Source of the DNA: an uncultured Coriobacteriaceae bacterium
GTDB taxonomy: Bacteria > Actinomycetota > Coriobacteriia > Coriobacteriales > Atopobiaceae
Direction: 5' to 3'
Length of the DNA stretch: 54,927 bases
Assembly: GCA_902793195.1 (NCBI GenBank)
Contig: CADBCS010000030.1
Coordinates: 1-54,927 of the forward strand
Position 1 is the first letter of the stretch. The number at the start of each line of letters is the position of its first letter. A program made the position numbers and the translations under genes. Of the stretch, positions 44,459 to 52,675 are shown one piece after another. Under the pieces are notes generated by a model. It was not told the DNA's origin. It was given only the letters and a program-made list of their open reading frames with translations, and searched no databases.

Positions 44459-46281
44459 AGTCGCTCCCCTCCCCCGATTGCACCCACCGGACACACCTGC
44501 TCGCACAGCGTGCAACCCGAGCACTGCGTCTCGTCGATTCGCGCCTTGCCGTCCTCGAACGACAGGGCGGGACATCCCAGTTCGCGAATGCAGCGCCTGC
44601 AACCGACGCACCGAGAAACGTCCACGACGCTCGTCGCCTGGGGCCTGGCTAGCATGACGCATGGTGACTTGAAGATGATGGCCTTGACGCCCGGCTCCGA
44701 CGACACGCGACGCACCGTCTGAACCGCACGCTCGTGGTCGAACGGGTTGATCGTCTCGACGGTCGTGAGGCCAATGCCCCTAAGCACCGCCTCGATGCTC
44801 ACGGCCTCGACCACCTGCCCCATCATGGTGCGTCCCGTACCCGGGTGCGGCTGGTGGCCGGTCATGGCGGTGGTGGAGTTGTCGAGCACGACGACCGTGA
44901 GGTCGGCTTGGTTGTAGTACGCGTTTACGACGCCGGTGATGCCCGACGCGAAGAACGTGGAGTCCCCCACGAACGCAAAGCATGCGGTGTCGGGCTCCAC
45001 GTGACAGACGCCCTGCGCGATGGTAATGCCCGCACCCATGCACAGGCAGGTGTCCACCATGTCCAGCGGATGCGCATTGCCCAGCGTATAGCAGCCAATG
45101 TCACCGCAAAAGATGGTCTTCTTGCCTTGCATGGCCTTCTTCACGGCATAGAAGCTCGCGCGATGCGGGCAGCCCGCGCAGAGCACGGGAGGGCGCACGG
45201 GCAGTTGCGGTGCCGATGCATCCGCCTCGGTCGTCCGAGTGTTCTCGACACCTAAGAACGACGCCACGGCCGCGCGGACCGAGTCGACGGTGTTCTCGCC
45301 CGATGGGGGGATGTCGCCGGAGAGCTTGCCGCGAACGCTCGTCTTGAGACCATGCCTCCCACACGCCTGCAAAAGCGCCCGCTCCAAAACGGGATCGAGC
45401 TCCTCCACGCAAAGCACCTCGTCCAGGCCCGCAAGGAACTCGACCGCCAGGTCCTGGGGGAACGGGAACGGGGTGCCCACCTTGAGGACCGGCGTGTTCT
45501 CGTGGCCTTCCATTCCCCCTAGCGCCTCTCGAACGTAGGCATAGTTGATGCCGTGGGTGGCAATTCCCCTGCGAACGTCTCCGCAGGCAATCCCTTCGAC
45601 AAAGTTGTGTGCGCACCGCGAGAACTCCTGCGACAGGCGTGCGTTCCTCTGCTCGATCTTTGCGTGGTTTGCCACCGAGAGGCGCGGGAAGATGACCCAA
45701 CGAGCCGCATCCCGCACGAAGCCCTCCACATCGTGGGACTGCCACTCGTCGCGATCCGCAACGTCTATCGCCTCGTAGCCATGGTCTACGCGCGTGGTTG
45801 CGCGCAGGATCACCGGAGTGTGCTCCCGCTCCGAAAGTGCGAAGGCCGCCTGCACCATCTCGTATGCCTCCCGCACCGAGGACGGGTCGAACACCGGCAC
45901 CTTGGCAAACTGCGCGAACGTTCGGGTGTCCTGCTCGGTCTGCGACGAGATGGGGCCGGGATCGTCTGCGACCATCACCACCAACCCGCCCTTTACGCCA
46001 ATGTACTCGAGGCTCATGAGCGGGTCTGCGGCGACGTTGAGGCCTACCTGCTTGCAGGTGACCAGACAACGCGCACCGGCATACGCAGCGCCGGCCGCAA
46101 CCTCCATGGCGGCCTTCTCGTTGGTAGACCACTCCACGTATGCGCGGCCATCCCCATACTTCGTAGCGGACTCGAGCACCTCGGTGGATGGCGTGCCGGG
46201 ATAGCCCGCCACCACATTGACGCCCGCAGCAAGGGCGCCAAGTGCGATGGCCTCGTTCCCCATCAAAAACTCTTTATGCAT
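44455..46281 (-). CDS. iorA: indolepyruvate ferredoxin oxidoreductase alpha subunit
   Basis: Catalytic TPP-dependent subunit, 608 residues. The N-terminal pyrimidine-binding domain has VVAGYPGTPSTEVLE, ARCLVTCKQVGLNVAADPLMS and MVADDPGPISSQTEQDTR. The TPP/Mg domain has FCGDIGCYTLG and FVGDSTFFASGI. The C-terminus carries a two-cluster ferredoxin domain (CVGCRRCIRELGCPAL, CSGCTLCEQVCPVGAI). The start follows AAGGGGG. It heads the iorA-iorB-paaK operon; 46282-46474 upstream is the divergent control region shared with tcdA, in which no clear promoter was found. Confidence 0.97.
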   Translation of the reverse strand: MHKEFLMGNEAIALGALAAGVNVVAGYPGTPSTEVLESATKYGDGRAYVEWSTNEKAAMEVAAGAAYAGARCLVTCKQVGLNVAADPLMSLEYIGVKGGLVVMVADDPGPISSQTEQDTRTFAQFAKVPVFDPSSVREAYEMVQAAFALSEREHTPVILRATTRVDHGYEAIDVADRDEWQSHDVEGFVRDAARWVIFPRLSVANHAKIEQRNARLSQEFSRCAHNFVEGIACGDVRRGIATHGINYAYVREALGGMEGHENTPVLKVGTPFPFPQDLAVEFLAGLDEVLCVEELDPVLERALLQACGRHGLKTSVRGKLSGDIPPSGENTVDSVRAAVASFLGVENTRTTEADASAPQLPVRPPVLCAGCPHRASFYAVKKAMQGKKTIFCGDIGCYTLGNAHPLDMVDTCLCMGAGITIAQGVCHVEPDTACFAFVGDSTFFASGITGVVNAYYNQADLTVVVLDNSTTAMTGHQPHPGTGRTMMGQVVEAVSIEAVLRGIGLTTVETINPFDHERAVQTVRRVSSEPGVKAIIFKSPCVMLARPQATSVVDVSRCVGCRRCIRELGCPALSFEDGKARIDETQCSGCTLCEQVCPVGAIGGGERL

Positions 46282-46474
46282 GCATTTCCCCCTTACCGAC
46301 GCAGGCTATGGTACAACTTCGGGCCCCGCTGCGCCATTCGCCACGAAACACTAAACGCTCTGGAAACCTTGGGCGCAATCCAAATAGGAGGTGGCTGCAG
46401 TCACATACGCCCTAGGTGCGCTATGATGGGTGCTCGGACACGAGCTGCCCGGAACCCAAAGTCAAGGAGGCGTG

Positions 46475-47218
46475 ATGGCGGCAACAGAGACGGCAACCGA
46501 CAGGCTTCGCCTGATTCTGGGAGACGAACGGGTAGACGCGCTGTCTCGCTCCTGCGTCTGCGTACTGGGCTTGGGTGGTGTGGGCTCGAGCTGCGCCGAG
46601 GCGCTGGCGCGAGGCGGAGTGGGACGTCTTGTGCTCATTGACAGGGACGTGGTGACGCCGAGCAACATAAACCGACAGGCGCTTGCCTTCCACAGCACCT
46701 TGGGTAGGCCCAAGGCCGAGGTCATGCGGAAGATGGTGCTCGACATCAACCCGCGGGCGCAGGTATGGGCCGAGCACCTGTTCCTGGAGCGCGAGCGCAT
46801 TGGAGAGCAACTCAGCGCCTTTCCCCGCCCCGACTATGTGGTCGATGCCATAGACACCATCTCGCAAAAGCTCGTGATAGCCCAATGGTGCCAGCAGGAG
46901 CAGATCCCACTCGTGTCGTCCATGGGCGGCGCGAACAAGCTCGACCCCACGCGCCTTCGTTTTGCTCGCATCGAAAAGACGTCGGGGGACTCCCTCGCCC
47001 GCATCATGCGCAAGGAATGCCGCAAGCGAGGCATCCGCAATCTGCAGGTGCTATACTCCGACGAGCCGTCGCGTCCCACCACCACGCCCAATGGCCAACA
47101 CGATGGCGGGCGGCCATCCAAGGGCGAGACGCTAGGGACCATGTCGTACTACCCTCCCATCATGGGTCAGATGCTGGCGAGTCGCGTGCTGTGCGAACTG
47201 GCCGGCCTGAGGGCGTAG
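46475..47218 (+). CDS. tcdA: tRNA t6A37 cyclic dehydratase (TcdA/ThiF fold)
   Basis: E1-like ThiF-fold ATPase, 247 residues, that cyclises t6A37 in tRNA. The nucleotide-binding loop is LGLGGVGSSCAEALARGGVGRL, then IDRDVVTPSNINRQ, the catalytic region VDAIDTISQKLVI and SSMGGANKLDPTR, a TcdA hallmark. It has no ubiquitin-like partner gene and no rhodanese domain. The start after AAGGAGG (4 nt spacing) gives MAATETATDRL. It precedes tatD by 4 bp. Confidence 0.92.
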   Translation: MAATETATDRLRLILGDERVDALSRSCVCVLGLGGVGSSCAEALARGGVGRLVLIDRDVVTPSNINRQALAFHSTLGRPKAEVMRKMVLDINPRAQVWAEHLFLERERIGEQLSAFPRPDYVVDAIDTISQKLVIAQWCQQEQIPLVSSMGGANKLDPTRLRFARIEKTSGDSLARIMRKECRKRGIRNLQVLYSDEPSRPTTTPNGQHDGGRPSKGETLGTMSYYPPIMGQMLASRVLCELAGLRA

Positions 47219-47222
47219 CGCC

Positions 47223-47966
47223 ATGGATACGACCTGGCACGACGCCCACCTGCACCTCGACTTCTTCGCCGACCCGTCCGTTGCGGCCAAAGATGCCCGG
47301 GCGAAGGGCCTCTCGCTGCTGGCAAACTCGGTCCTCCCACAGGGGTTCGTGCGAACGCGTGTCGCCACAGAAGGCATGGACAACGTTTTCGTGGGACTTG
47401 GCCTGCATCCCTGGTGGGTCGCCATAGCCGACCTCGCGTCGTTTGACCAGCTGTTCGACGATGCTCGCCTCATCGGTGAGGTTGGCTTGGACCTCTCGCC
47501 CAAGCGAGGGCATCACGAGCTGCAGGTGCGGGTCTTTGGGCACATCGCTCGCAGGTGTGCCGAGTCCGGCAACAAGACGCTCAGCATCCACTCGGTTCGC
47601 GCCGCACAGACCGTGCTCGACATCTTGGAGAACACCGGCTGCGCAAGGCGCAACACCTGCATCTTCCACTGGTTCAGCGGCTCGACCGAGGACCTGTGGC
47701 GAGCCATCCGCATGGGGTGTTGGTTCTCCGTAAACGAGATGCAAGCCCGAACCCGACGCGCCTCCGAGCAGCTCAAGCTCATCCCCGCCGACCATCTGCT
47801 GCTCGAGACGGACCTGCCACCCAACGAGGGAGCAGGCACCACCGCAGACGACGTGATCGCATCTCTTTCCAGGGCACGCGAACGTCTTGGGGAGATTCGC
47901 CACCAAGACATGGGAGACCAGCTCCAGGAGAACTGGAAGCGACTCGCTGACCGCTTGGGATCCTAA
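47223..47966 (+). CDS. tatD: TatD-family metal-dependent hydrolase
   Basis: TatD-like TIM-barrel nuclease/hydrolase, 247 residues. Metal ligands appear in DAHLHLDFF, VGLGLHPWW, IGEVGLD, LSIHSVRA, FHWFSGS and LETDLPPNE, covering the usual set. It is slightly shorter than E. coli TatD (about 260). It starts 4 bp after tcdA and converges with the next minus-strand gene after 7 bp without a terminator. Confidence 0.92.
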   Translation: MDTTWHDAHLHLDFFADPSVAAKDARAKGLSLLANSVLPQGFVRTRVATEGMDNVFVGLGLHPWWVAIADLASFDQLFDDARLIGEVGLDLSPKRGHHELQVRVFGHIARRCAESGNKTLSIHSVRAAQTVLDILENTGCARRNTCIFHWFSGSTEDLWRAIRMGCWFSVNEMQARTRRASEQLKLIPADHLLLETDLPPNEGAGTTADDVIASLSRARERLGEIRHQDMGDQLQENWKRLADRLGS

Positions 47967-47973
47967 CGTCGCG

Positions 47974-48411
47974 CTAGCCGCCGTGCCTTCTCTCGTATCG
48001 CTTTGGTCGCAGCACGAACAGGGGAATCGGGGCGAAGAGGAGCACGAATCCCGCCAGGGCGCTCACCGTCTTGTTCGCGGTCGTGTCCTTGGGCAGAAGC
48101 GAGGTGACCGTGAGCAACAGGGCTACAACCACAAAGTAGCCTATGAACGCGATGCGCCACTTCTTGCGATATGCCTCGACCTGCACATCCAGTCGTTCCT
48201 GCGCAAGCAGCTCGCGCTCCCTGCGCTGCTCCTCAAGTTCCAATCGACGCAGGGCCGCCTCGTCATAGTTGTGCATGTGTACGGTTACCGCATCGTCATC
48301 AACAATGATCTGCGTTCCGCAATAGGTGCAGAACACCTTGTCGGCGTCCTCAGGAATCTGGAGCGCTCCCCCACATCTGGGACAAACGAGCGGAATGAGC
48401 TTCGTGGCCAT
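47974..48411 (-). CDS. zinc-ribbon, two-helix membrane protein
   Basis: A 145-residue protein. An N-terminal rubredoxin-like zinc ribbon (CPRCGG...CTYCGT) is followed by a charged helix (LRRLELEEQRRERELLAQER) and two membrane helices at about 90-135. It ends RPKRYERRHGG. Function unknown. Similar small zinc-ribbon/coiled/TM proteins are common in Gram-positives. ATG 48411 follows AAAGGGG. Confidence 0.7.
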   Translation of the reverse strand: MATKLIPLVCPRCGGALQIPEDADKVFCTYCGTQIIVDDDAVTVHMHNYDEAALRRLELEEQRRERELLAQERLDVQVEAYRKKWRIAFIGYFVVVALLLTVTSLLPKDTTANKTVSALAGFVLLFAPIPLFVLRPKRYERRHGG

Positions 48412-48599
48412 TGCCGGACCCCTTTCTGCCACGTAAGGCACCATGTATCGCACCTACAGAATAGCAGGTATTGAGCATGCGGGAAGCATGCTCCAACCAA
48501 GTTTTGGAAACCTGAGACTCCACGAAGCGTAGGTAGGAATCGCGAGACCTCGCCCGTATCATCTTGGATAACGGACGAGAGGGACGGGAGGACAGTAAG

Positions 48600-49232
48600 A
48601 TGGAGCGTTGGGTCACTGGACGCATCATACGAGAGCTGCGCGAGCGGATCGGAATTACGCAGGCAGTTCTTGCGGACAGGATCGGTGTGAGCGACAAGGC
48701 GGTTTCCAAGTGGGAGACCGGCCGTGGGTATCCCGACATCACGCTCGTGGAGCCGTTGGCGTCCGTCTTAGGCGTATCGACGGCCGAGCTTCTCTCGGGG
48801 TGCGCCGTTACGAACACCAATCTGAGCGCCAACATGCTCAGATCGCGGTTGTACGTGTGTCCCGTATGCGGCAACGTGATCTGCGCCATTGGGGAAGCAC
48901 ACGTGAGCTGCCATGGAATCGCGCTCCCGCCCCTGGACGCAGAGCCGGCAGACGAGGGGCACGAACTCTCGATGGAGATGGTCGAGAACGAGCTGTACGT
49001 ACACTGCGGGCATCCCATGGACAAGGCACACCACCTCACCTTTTTGGCAGCCGTCTCGCCCGATAGGGTTCAGCTCGTAAGGCTATATCCGGAGGGGCCT
49101 GCCGAGGCGCGCTTCCGTCGCGCCGGCGTCCGCGACGTGTACGTTTACTGCAACCGCGACGGGTTGTTTGGGGCACAGGTTCCCACATTCGCCAGGCGCA
49201 GGAAGGCAACCGTCGCCCCACACACCCGCTAA
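48600..49232 (+). CDS. XRE-family regulator fused to a desulfoferrodoxin-like domain
   Basis: A 210-residue protein. Residues 5-65 form a Cro/CI helix-turn-helix (ITQAVLADRIGVSDKAVSKWETG). Residues 83-192 align along their length with desulfoferrodoxin/superoxide reductase: YVCPVCGNV, EGHELSMEMVEN, CGHPMDKAHHL and YVYCNRDGLF. The catalytic-centre ligands His121, His138, His144 or 145 and Cys184 are kept; the last His of CNxH is Asp187, and the reactive Lys before the first His is Gly. The rubredoxin-like centre has Cys87, Cys90 and Cys104 but Ser at the fourth position. A metal- or redox-sensing regulator is a reasonable guess. ATG 48600 follows GGGAGGA. It stands alone. Confidence 0.8.
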   Translation: MERWVTGRIIRELRERIGITQAVLADRIGVSDKAVSKWETGRGYPDITLVEPLASVLGVSTAELLSGCAVTNTNLSANMLRSRLYVCPVCGNVICAIGEAHVSCHGIALPPLDAEPADEGHELSMEMVENELYVHCGHPMDKAHHLTFLAAVSPDRVQLVRLYPEGPAEARFRRAGVRDVYVYCNRDGLFGAQVPTFARRRKATVAPHTR

Positions 49233-49313
49233 GCAGAGCTAAGCTGTCAGCTAATGCGCGTCTGGCCGCGCTCTGCTATCGTACAGACAAGGTGCCATGG
49301 TTTGGCCCGCGGG

Positions 49314-49340
49314 TTACCGCAGCCCCTTCCCTTGCGGTAA
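49314..49340. terminator. inverted repeat between convergent genes
   Basis: TTACCGCA (49314-49321) and TGCGGTAA (49333-49340) form an 8-bp stem with an 11-nt loop. A second pair, AGCAGAGC/GCTCTGCT (49232-49239 and 49270-49277), lies just after the XRE stop codon. Neither has a T run. They may stop transcription from both sides. Confidence 0.35.
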
Positions 49341-49363
49341 TCCGCCCCCGCATCGCCTTTGTA

Positions 49364-52300
49364 TCAGTCCATTGTCTTGAGGCTCGTGCCAATGACGATG
49401 TGTATGCCCTCGCCCTTGAGTTGGGTTACCTTTATGTCTATGTATGTGGGATGCTCGTCGTCGGCCAGACGATATCTTGCCGTAAAGAAACCCTTGGCTT
49501 CGAGCTTCCCAACCATCTGCTCTTTGGTAAACCGCTCGAGGAACAGTGGCAGATCCCTCGCGTCGATCCTGTCCATCGCATCCTTGCGAGCGGCGTAAAA
49601 GAAGTCTTCCCCATGGCTCTCTTCGGCCAATTCATCGCTGCCTTCCACCGAGTTGTATGTGATGTAACGGTCGGTGGCAAGGTCGACGTAGTAGACCTTG
49701 TAGTAGTCCCTTACCAACGCCTGCACGATGCTGGCATAGGAGGGGCCGTCACCCGGCTCGACAACCGACAGAACGGCAATGGCAACTGCCACCTTACCGG
49801 AAATCGGATTCGTTCCAAGCCGTCTGGCGATGAAGTGCGCCAAAGAGCCGTCTGGCAACCGGTCATTGAACATGGTGCGGCCACCCTTTGCGCAGCAATC
49901 CTGCACATAGCGCCCAAGGAAGGACTCGGCCGCCAGCGTGTCGACTGCCTCTTGGCCCATCGCAGGCTTCGCCTTCCGGGGCCCGAAGTAACGAAGGATG
50001 AACAACCGGCAGGAATGGTTCATGCGCGCGAACGTCACCTCGTCATCCTGAAGCTCCAGAATTCCCATGGGCAACGTGTTGAATATGTTCTGCAGCGAGT
50101 CGTCACCCTCACGTACGACGGTTGTTAGGTCATGGAGGTTCGCCTTGCCGATGGTCCCGTAATACTCCGCCTCGTCTGGATTCTCGAATCCAATCTGGAC
50201 GCCCGTCTCGTATCGCTTGACTATCTGCTCAAACGGTATGGGCCGGCAGTAGTAGTAGCCTTGCAGCTTGGAGCACCCAATCTCCTGCAGGAACCGAATC
50301 TGGTCCTCGGTCTCGACCCCCTCGCAAATGGTGTCCACACCGAGTGCCGTCGCCATTTGCATCAGTTCGGTAAGGATGACCTTGCCCGCATCGCCATCGT
50401 CGAGCTTGCGCAGGAAGCTCATGTCAAACTTGATGAGGTCGAACTCTATGCTCTGCAGGTAGTCCAGCGACGAGTAGCCGCTGCCAAAGTCATCGATCCA
50501 CACGGGGAAGCCGAGCTGCCGGAAACGCTCCACCTGTTCCTTCATAAAGTCGAAGTCGCTGCCGATAATGCTCTCGGTAATCTCGATGGAGATCATGCTA
50601 CGGTCGACGCCTGCCGCATCCACCCGATTGCAGATTTCCTCAACGATGTCGCAGGCATCGAAGTCGGACCTGGAAAGATTGACGGACTGCGACACGACGG
50701 TGAGACCCAACTGCTCTTGAAGCCTCATCTTTTCAAGCACACGATCGAGCACATACAGGTCAAGCTTGTAGATGAGCCCAGAGTCCTCGAGTCCGGAAAT
50801 GAAGTCGGCAGGACTTAACAAACCTCGCTCAGGGTCTATCCATCGGGACAGAGCCTCCTCGTCACACACCCTGCCGCTCACGGCGTGGACGATGGGCTGG
50901 TAGTATACCTCGATCCATCGCTCTTCGATCGCCTGGTCCAAATGGTCAACCACGTGGCGCAGAACCATCACCTTCTCGAGCATCTGCGCGTCGAAGTAAT
51001 AGAAGCCCGAGAAATAGGTTCCCCTCCGCTGGTCGCATGCGAACTTCGCGCGATCGCAGGCCACGCTCACGACAACGTCTTCCAAGTCGTACAGATAGAT
51101 TCCAACGCTTACGGGAAGCGACTTGCCACCGTTTGCCTGCGCACAGTCTTCGAAGACCTCGACAAGTCGCCTTTCCAAGTGCTCGTCGTCGGTGATGACG
51201 GCAAAATGGTCCTGGCCAAAGCTGCTCGTCCGCTGCACGCCATAATGGCTTGCCAAGACTTCGGCAATTGCGCAGATGAGACGGTCCCCCTCCGCAAAGC
51301 CATATTGACGGTTGAAGTGCTTCATGCCAACGAGATTGAAGAACAGGATGGCAGGATGTCTTCCCTCATCTAGCATGCGTCGCCGCTCCTCCGCGGCAAT
51401 CGTGAAGAAGTACCTCTGATTTGACAGTCCGGTAAGATCGTCCGCATGTATTCTGCGATTGAGGTCGTCTATGTACGACTCGAGCTGGCTGCGCATCGTC
51501 TTGAAGGACGCCGTAAGCGCTCCGACCTCATCCTTGCCCTTGTAGTTGAGCTCCACGTTGTAGTCGGCCGAAGCCAGTCGCCGAGAGGCGGCAGTGAGGT
51601 TGAGCAATGGTTGCGTGATGTATCGCATTACAAACATGGTGAGGAGCGCAATGATTGCGACTATCAACACCGTGAGTGGCGGTATGGTGCGCATGAGTTG
51701 CGTCGATGAGGCGTTGACCTCGTCCACCGGTGCCACGATCATGAGCTTCATGCCATTGGAGAGCGTGGTAAAGGATACCTGACGCTCTTCCCCATCCGCC
51801 GTATAGCGAATGAGCGCGTTTCCGTTGTCCTCCTGGCCGACCACCTGCTCGTTGATGGGCAAGTCGAGCGTGCTGCCCGGCTCCGCATTCGGATGGTAGA
51901 GCACTGTTCCATCCGAGTCCAACAGGCAGGCGTAGCCATTGTCGTAGACGTGAATGGAGCTCACGAGTGCGGTGATGGTTTCCATGGGAAGGTCCATGCC
52001 CATCACGCCAATAAGGGTTCCCGACTTGTAGACGGGCGTGAGGAATGAGCAGAGCGACATCTCGTCGAGAAAGTGCGCCTTGTAGGGACCGACCCACGAG
52101 GGGCGACCCCGTTGGATTGGGGTGTAATACCACGTGGTATGCACCTTGTCGTTGGGATCGAGCTCGCGCGCGTCTATGGGTTCACGCTCGCGATACCCCG
52201 TCTTCCCAATGCGTGAGTAGAAGAAGCCGTGCTGCGTGGTGCTTACGTCGGGGCTGATGCAGTAGTAGTAGGTGACGATACCACGCGTATGACCCGCCAC

Positions 52301-52657
52301 CGATGCGAACTCTGTTTGTATGTTATTGCAGTAGCCGGCAAGATAGGAATCCAGGCGCTCCACCTGCTCAGTCGTTCGCTCCGCCGAATTGGCGCCTCCG
52401 ATGCCTGACTGGATGAGAACCACGCTGTCCAAGGAGTCACTCGCTATATGGGCAACCATCTCCACGGACTGCTCGATGCCATCCATGTATTTCTCGAGCG
52501 ACTTTCGTGTGTCCTTCGCGATGAGGTCCATCATCTCAACCGAACTGGTGTCGCTCTGGGTCTGAATGATGGAGAAGCTCACGAGGAATATGCACAGAAT
52601 GGTAGTGAGAATCTCGGCGATCGTAATCGCTGTTATTCTAAAGCGAATCGAATGCAT
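49364..52657 (-). CDS. Cache-HAMP-GGDEF(degenerate)-EAL membrane receptor
   Basis: A 1097-residue transmembrane c-di-GMP protein. Membrane helix 1 is at about 9-31, followed by a double-Cache-like extracytoplasmic sensor (about 35-320, with VMGMDLPMETITALV and GYACLLDSDGTVLYHP). Membrane helix 2 is at about 324-345, then HAMP (to about 400). The GGDEF-fold domain has FGQDHF instead of the signature (near 479). The EAL domain has EAL intact (near 598), VNLSRSDF, IEITES, DDFGSGYSS and CEGVET. A YYGTIGKANLHD linker and a C-terminal PAS-like region (to 1097) follow. It should degrade, not make, c-di-GMP. The start follows AGGGG and is 18 bp after the binding-protein stop. Confidence 0.9.
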   Translation of the reverse strand: MHSIRFRITAITIAEILTTILCIFLVSFSIIQTQSDTSSVEMMDLIAKDTRKSLEKYMDGIEQSVEMVAHIASDSLDSVVLIQSGIGGANSAERTTEQVERLDSYLAGYCNNIQTEFASVAGHTRGIVTYYYCISPDVSTTQHGFFYSRIGKTGYREREPIDARELDPNDKVHTTWYYTPIQRGRPSWVGPYKAHFLDEMSLCSFLTPVYKSGTLIGVMGMDLPMETITALVSSIHVYDNGYACLLDSDGTVLYHPNAEPGSTLDLPINEQVVGQEDNGNALIRYTADGEERQVSFTTLSNGMKLMIVAPVDEVNASSTQLMRTIPPLTVLIVAIIALLTMFVMRYITQPLLNLTAASRRLASADYNVELNYKGKDEVGALTASFKTMRSQLESYIDDLNRRIHADDLTGLSNQRYFFTIAAEERRRMLDEGRHPAILFFNLVGMKHFNRQYGFAEGDRLICAIAEVLASHYGVQRTSSFGQDHFAVITDDEHLERRLVEVFEDCAQANGGKSLPVSVGIYLYDLEDVVVSVACDRAKFACDQRRGTYFSGFYYFDAQMLEKVMVLRHVVDHLDQAIEERWIEVYYQPIVHAVSGRVCDEEALSRWIDPERGLLSPADFISGLEDSGLIYKLDLYVLDRVLEKMRLQEQLGLTVVSQSVNLSRSDFDACDIVEEICNRVDAAGVDRSMISIEITESIIGSDFDFMKEQVERFRQLGFPVWIDDFGSGYSSLDYLQSIEFDLIKFDMSFLRKLDDGDAGKVILTELMQMATALGVDTICEGVETEDQIRFLQEIGCSKLQGYYYCRPIPFEQIVKRYETGVQIGFENPDEAEYYGTIGKANLHDLTTVVREGDDSLQNIFNTLPMGILELQDDEVTFARMNHSCRLFILRYFGPRKAKPAMGQEAVDTLAAESFLGRYVQDCCAKGGRTMFNDRLPDGSLAHFIARRLGTNPISGKVAVAIAVLSVVEPGDGPSYASIVQALVRDYYKVYYVDLATDRYITYNSVEGSDELAEESHGEDFFYAARKDAMDRIDARDLPLFLERFTKEQMVGKLEAKGFFTARYRLADDEHPTYIDIKVTQLKGEGIHIVIGTSLKTMD

Positions 52658-52675
52658 CGTCGAAACCCCTATGTG

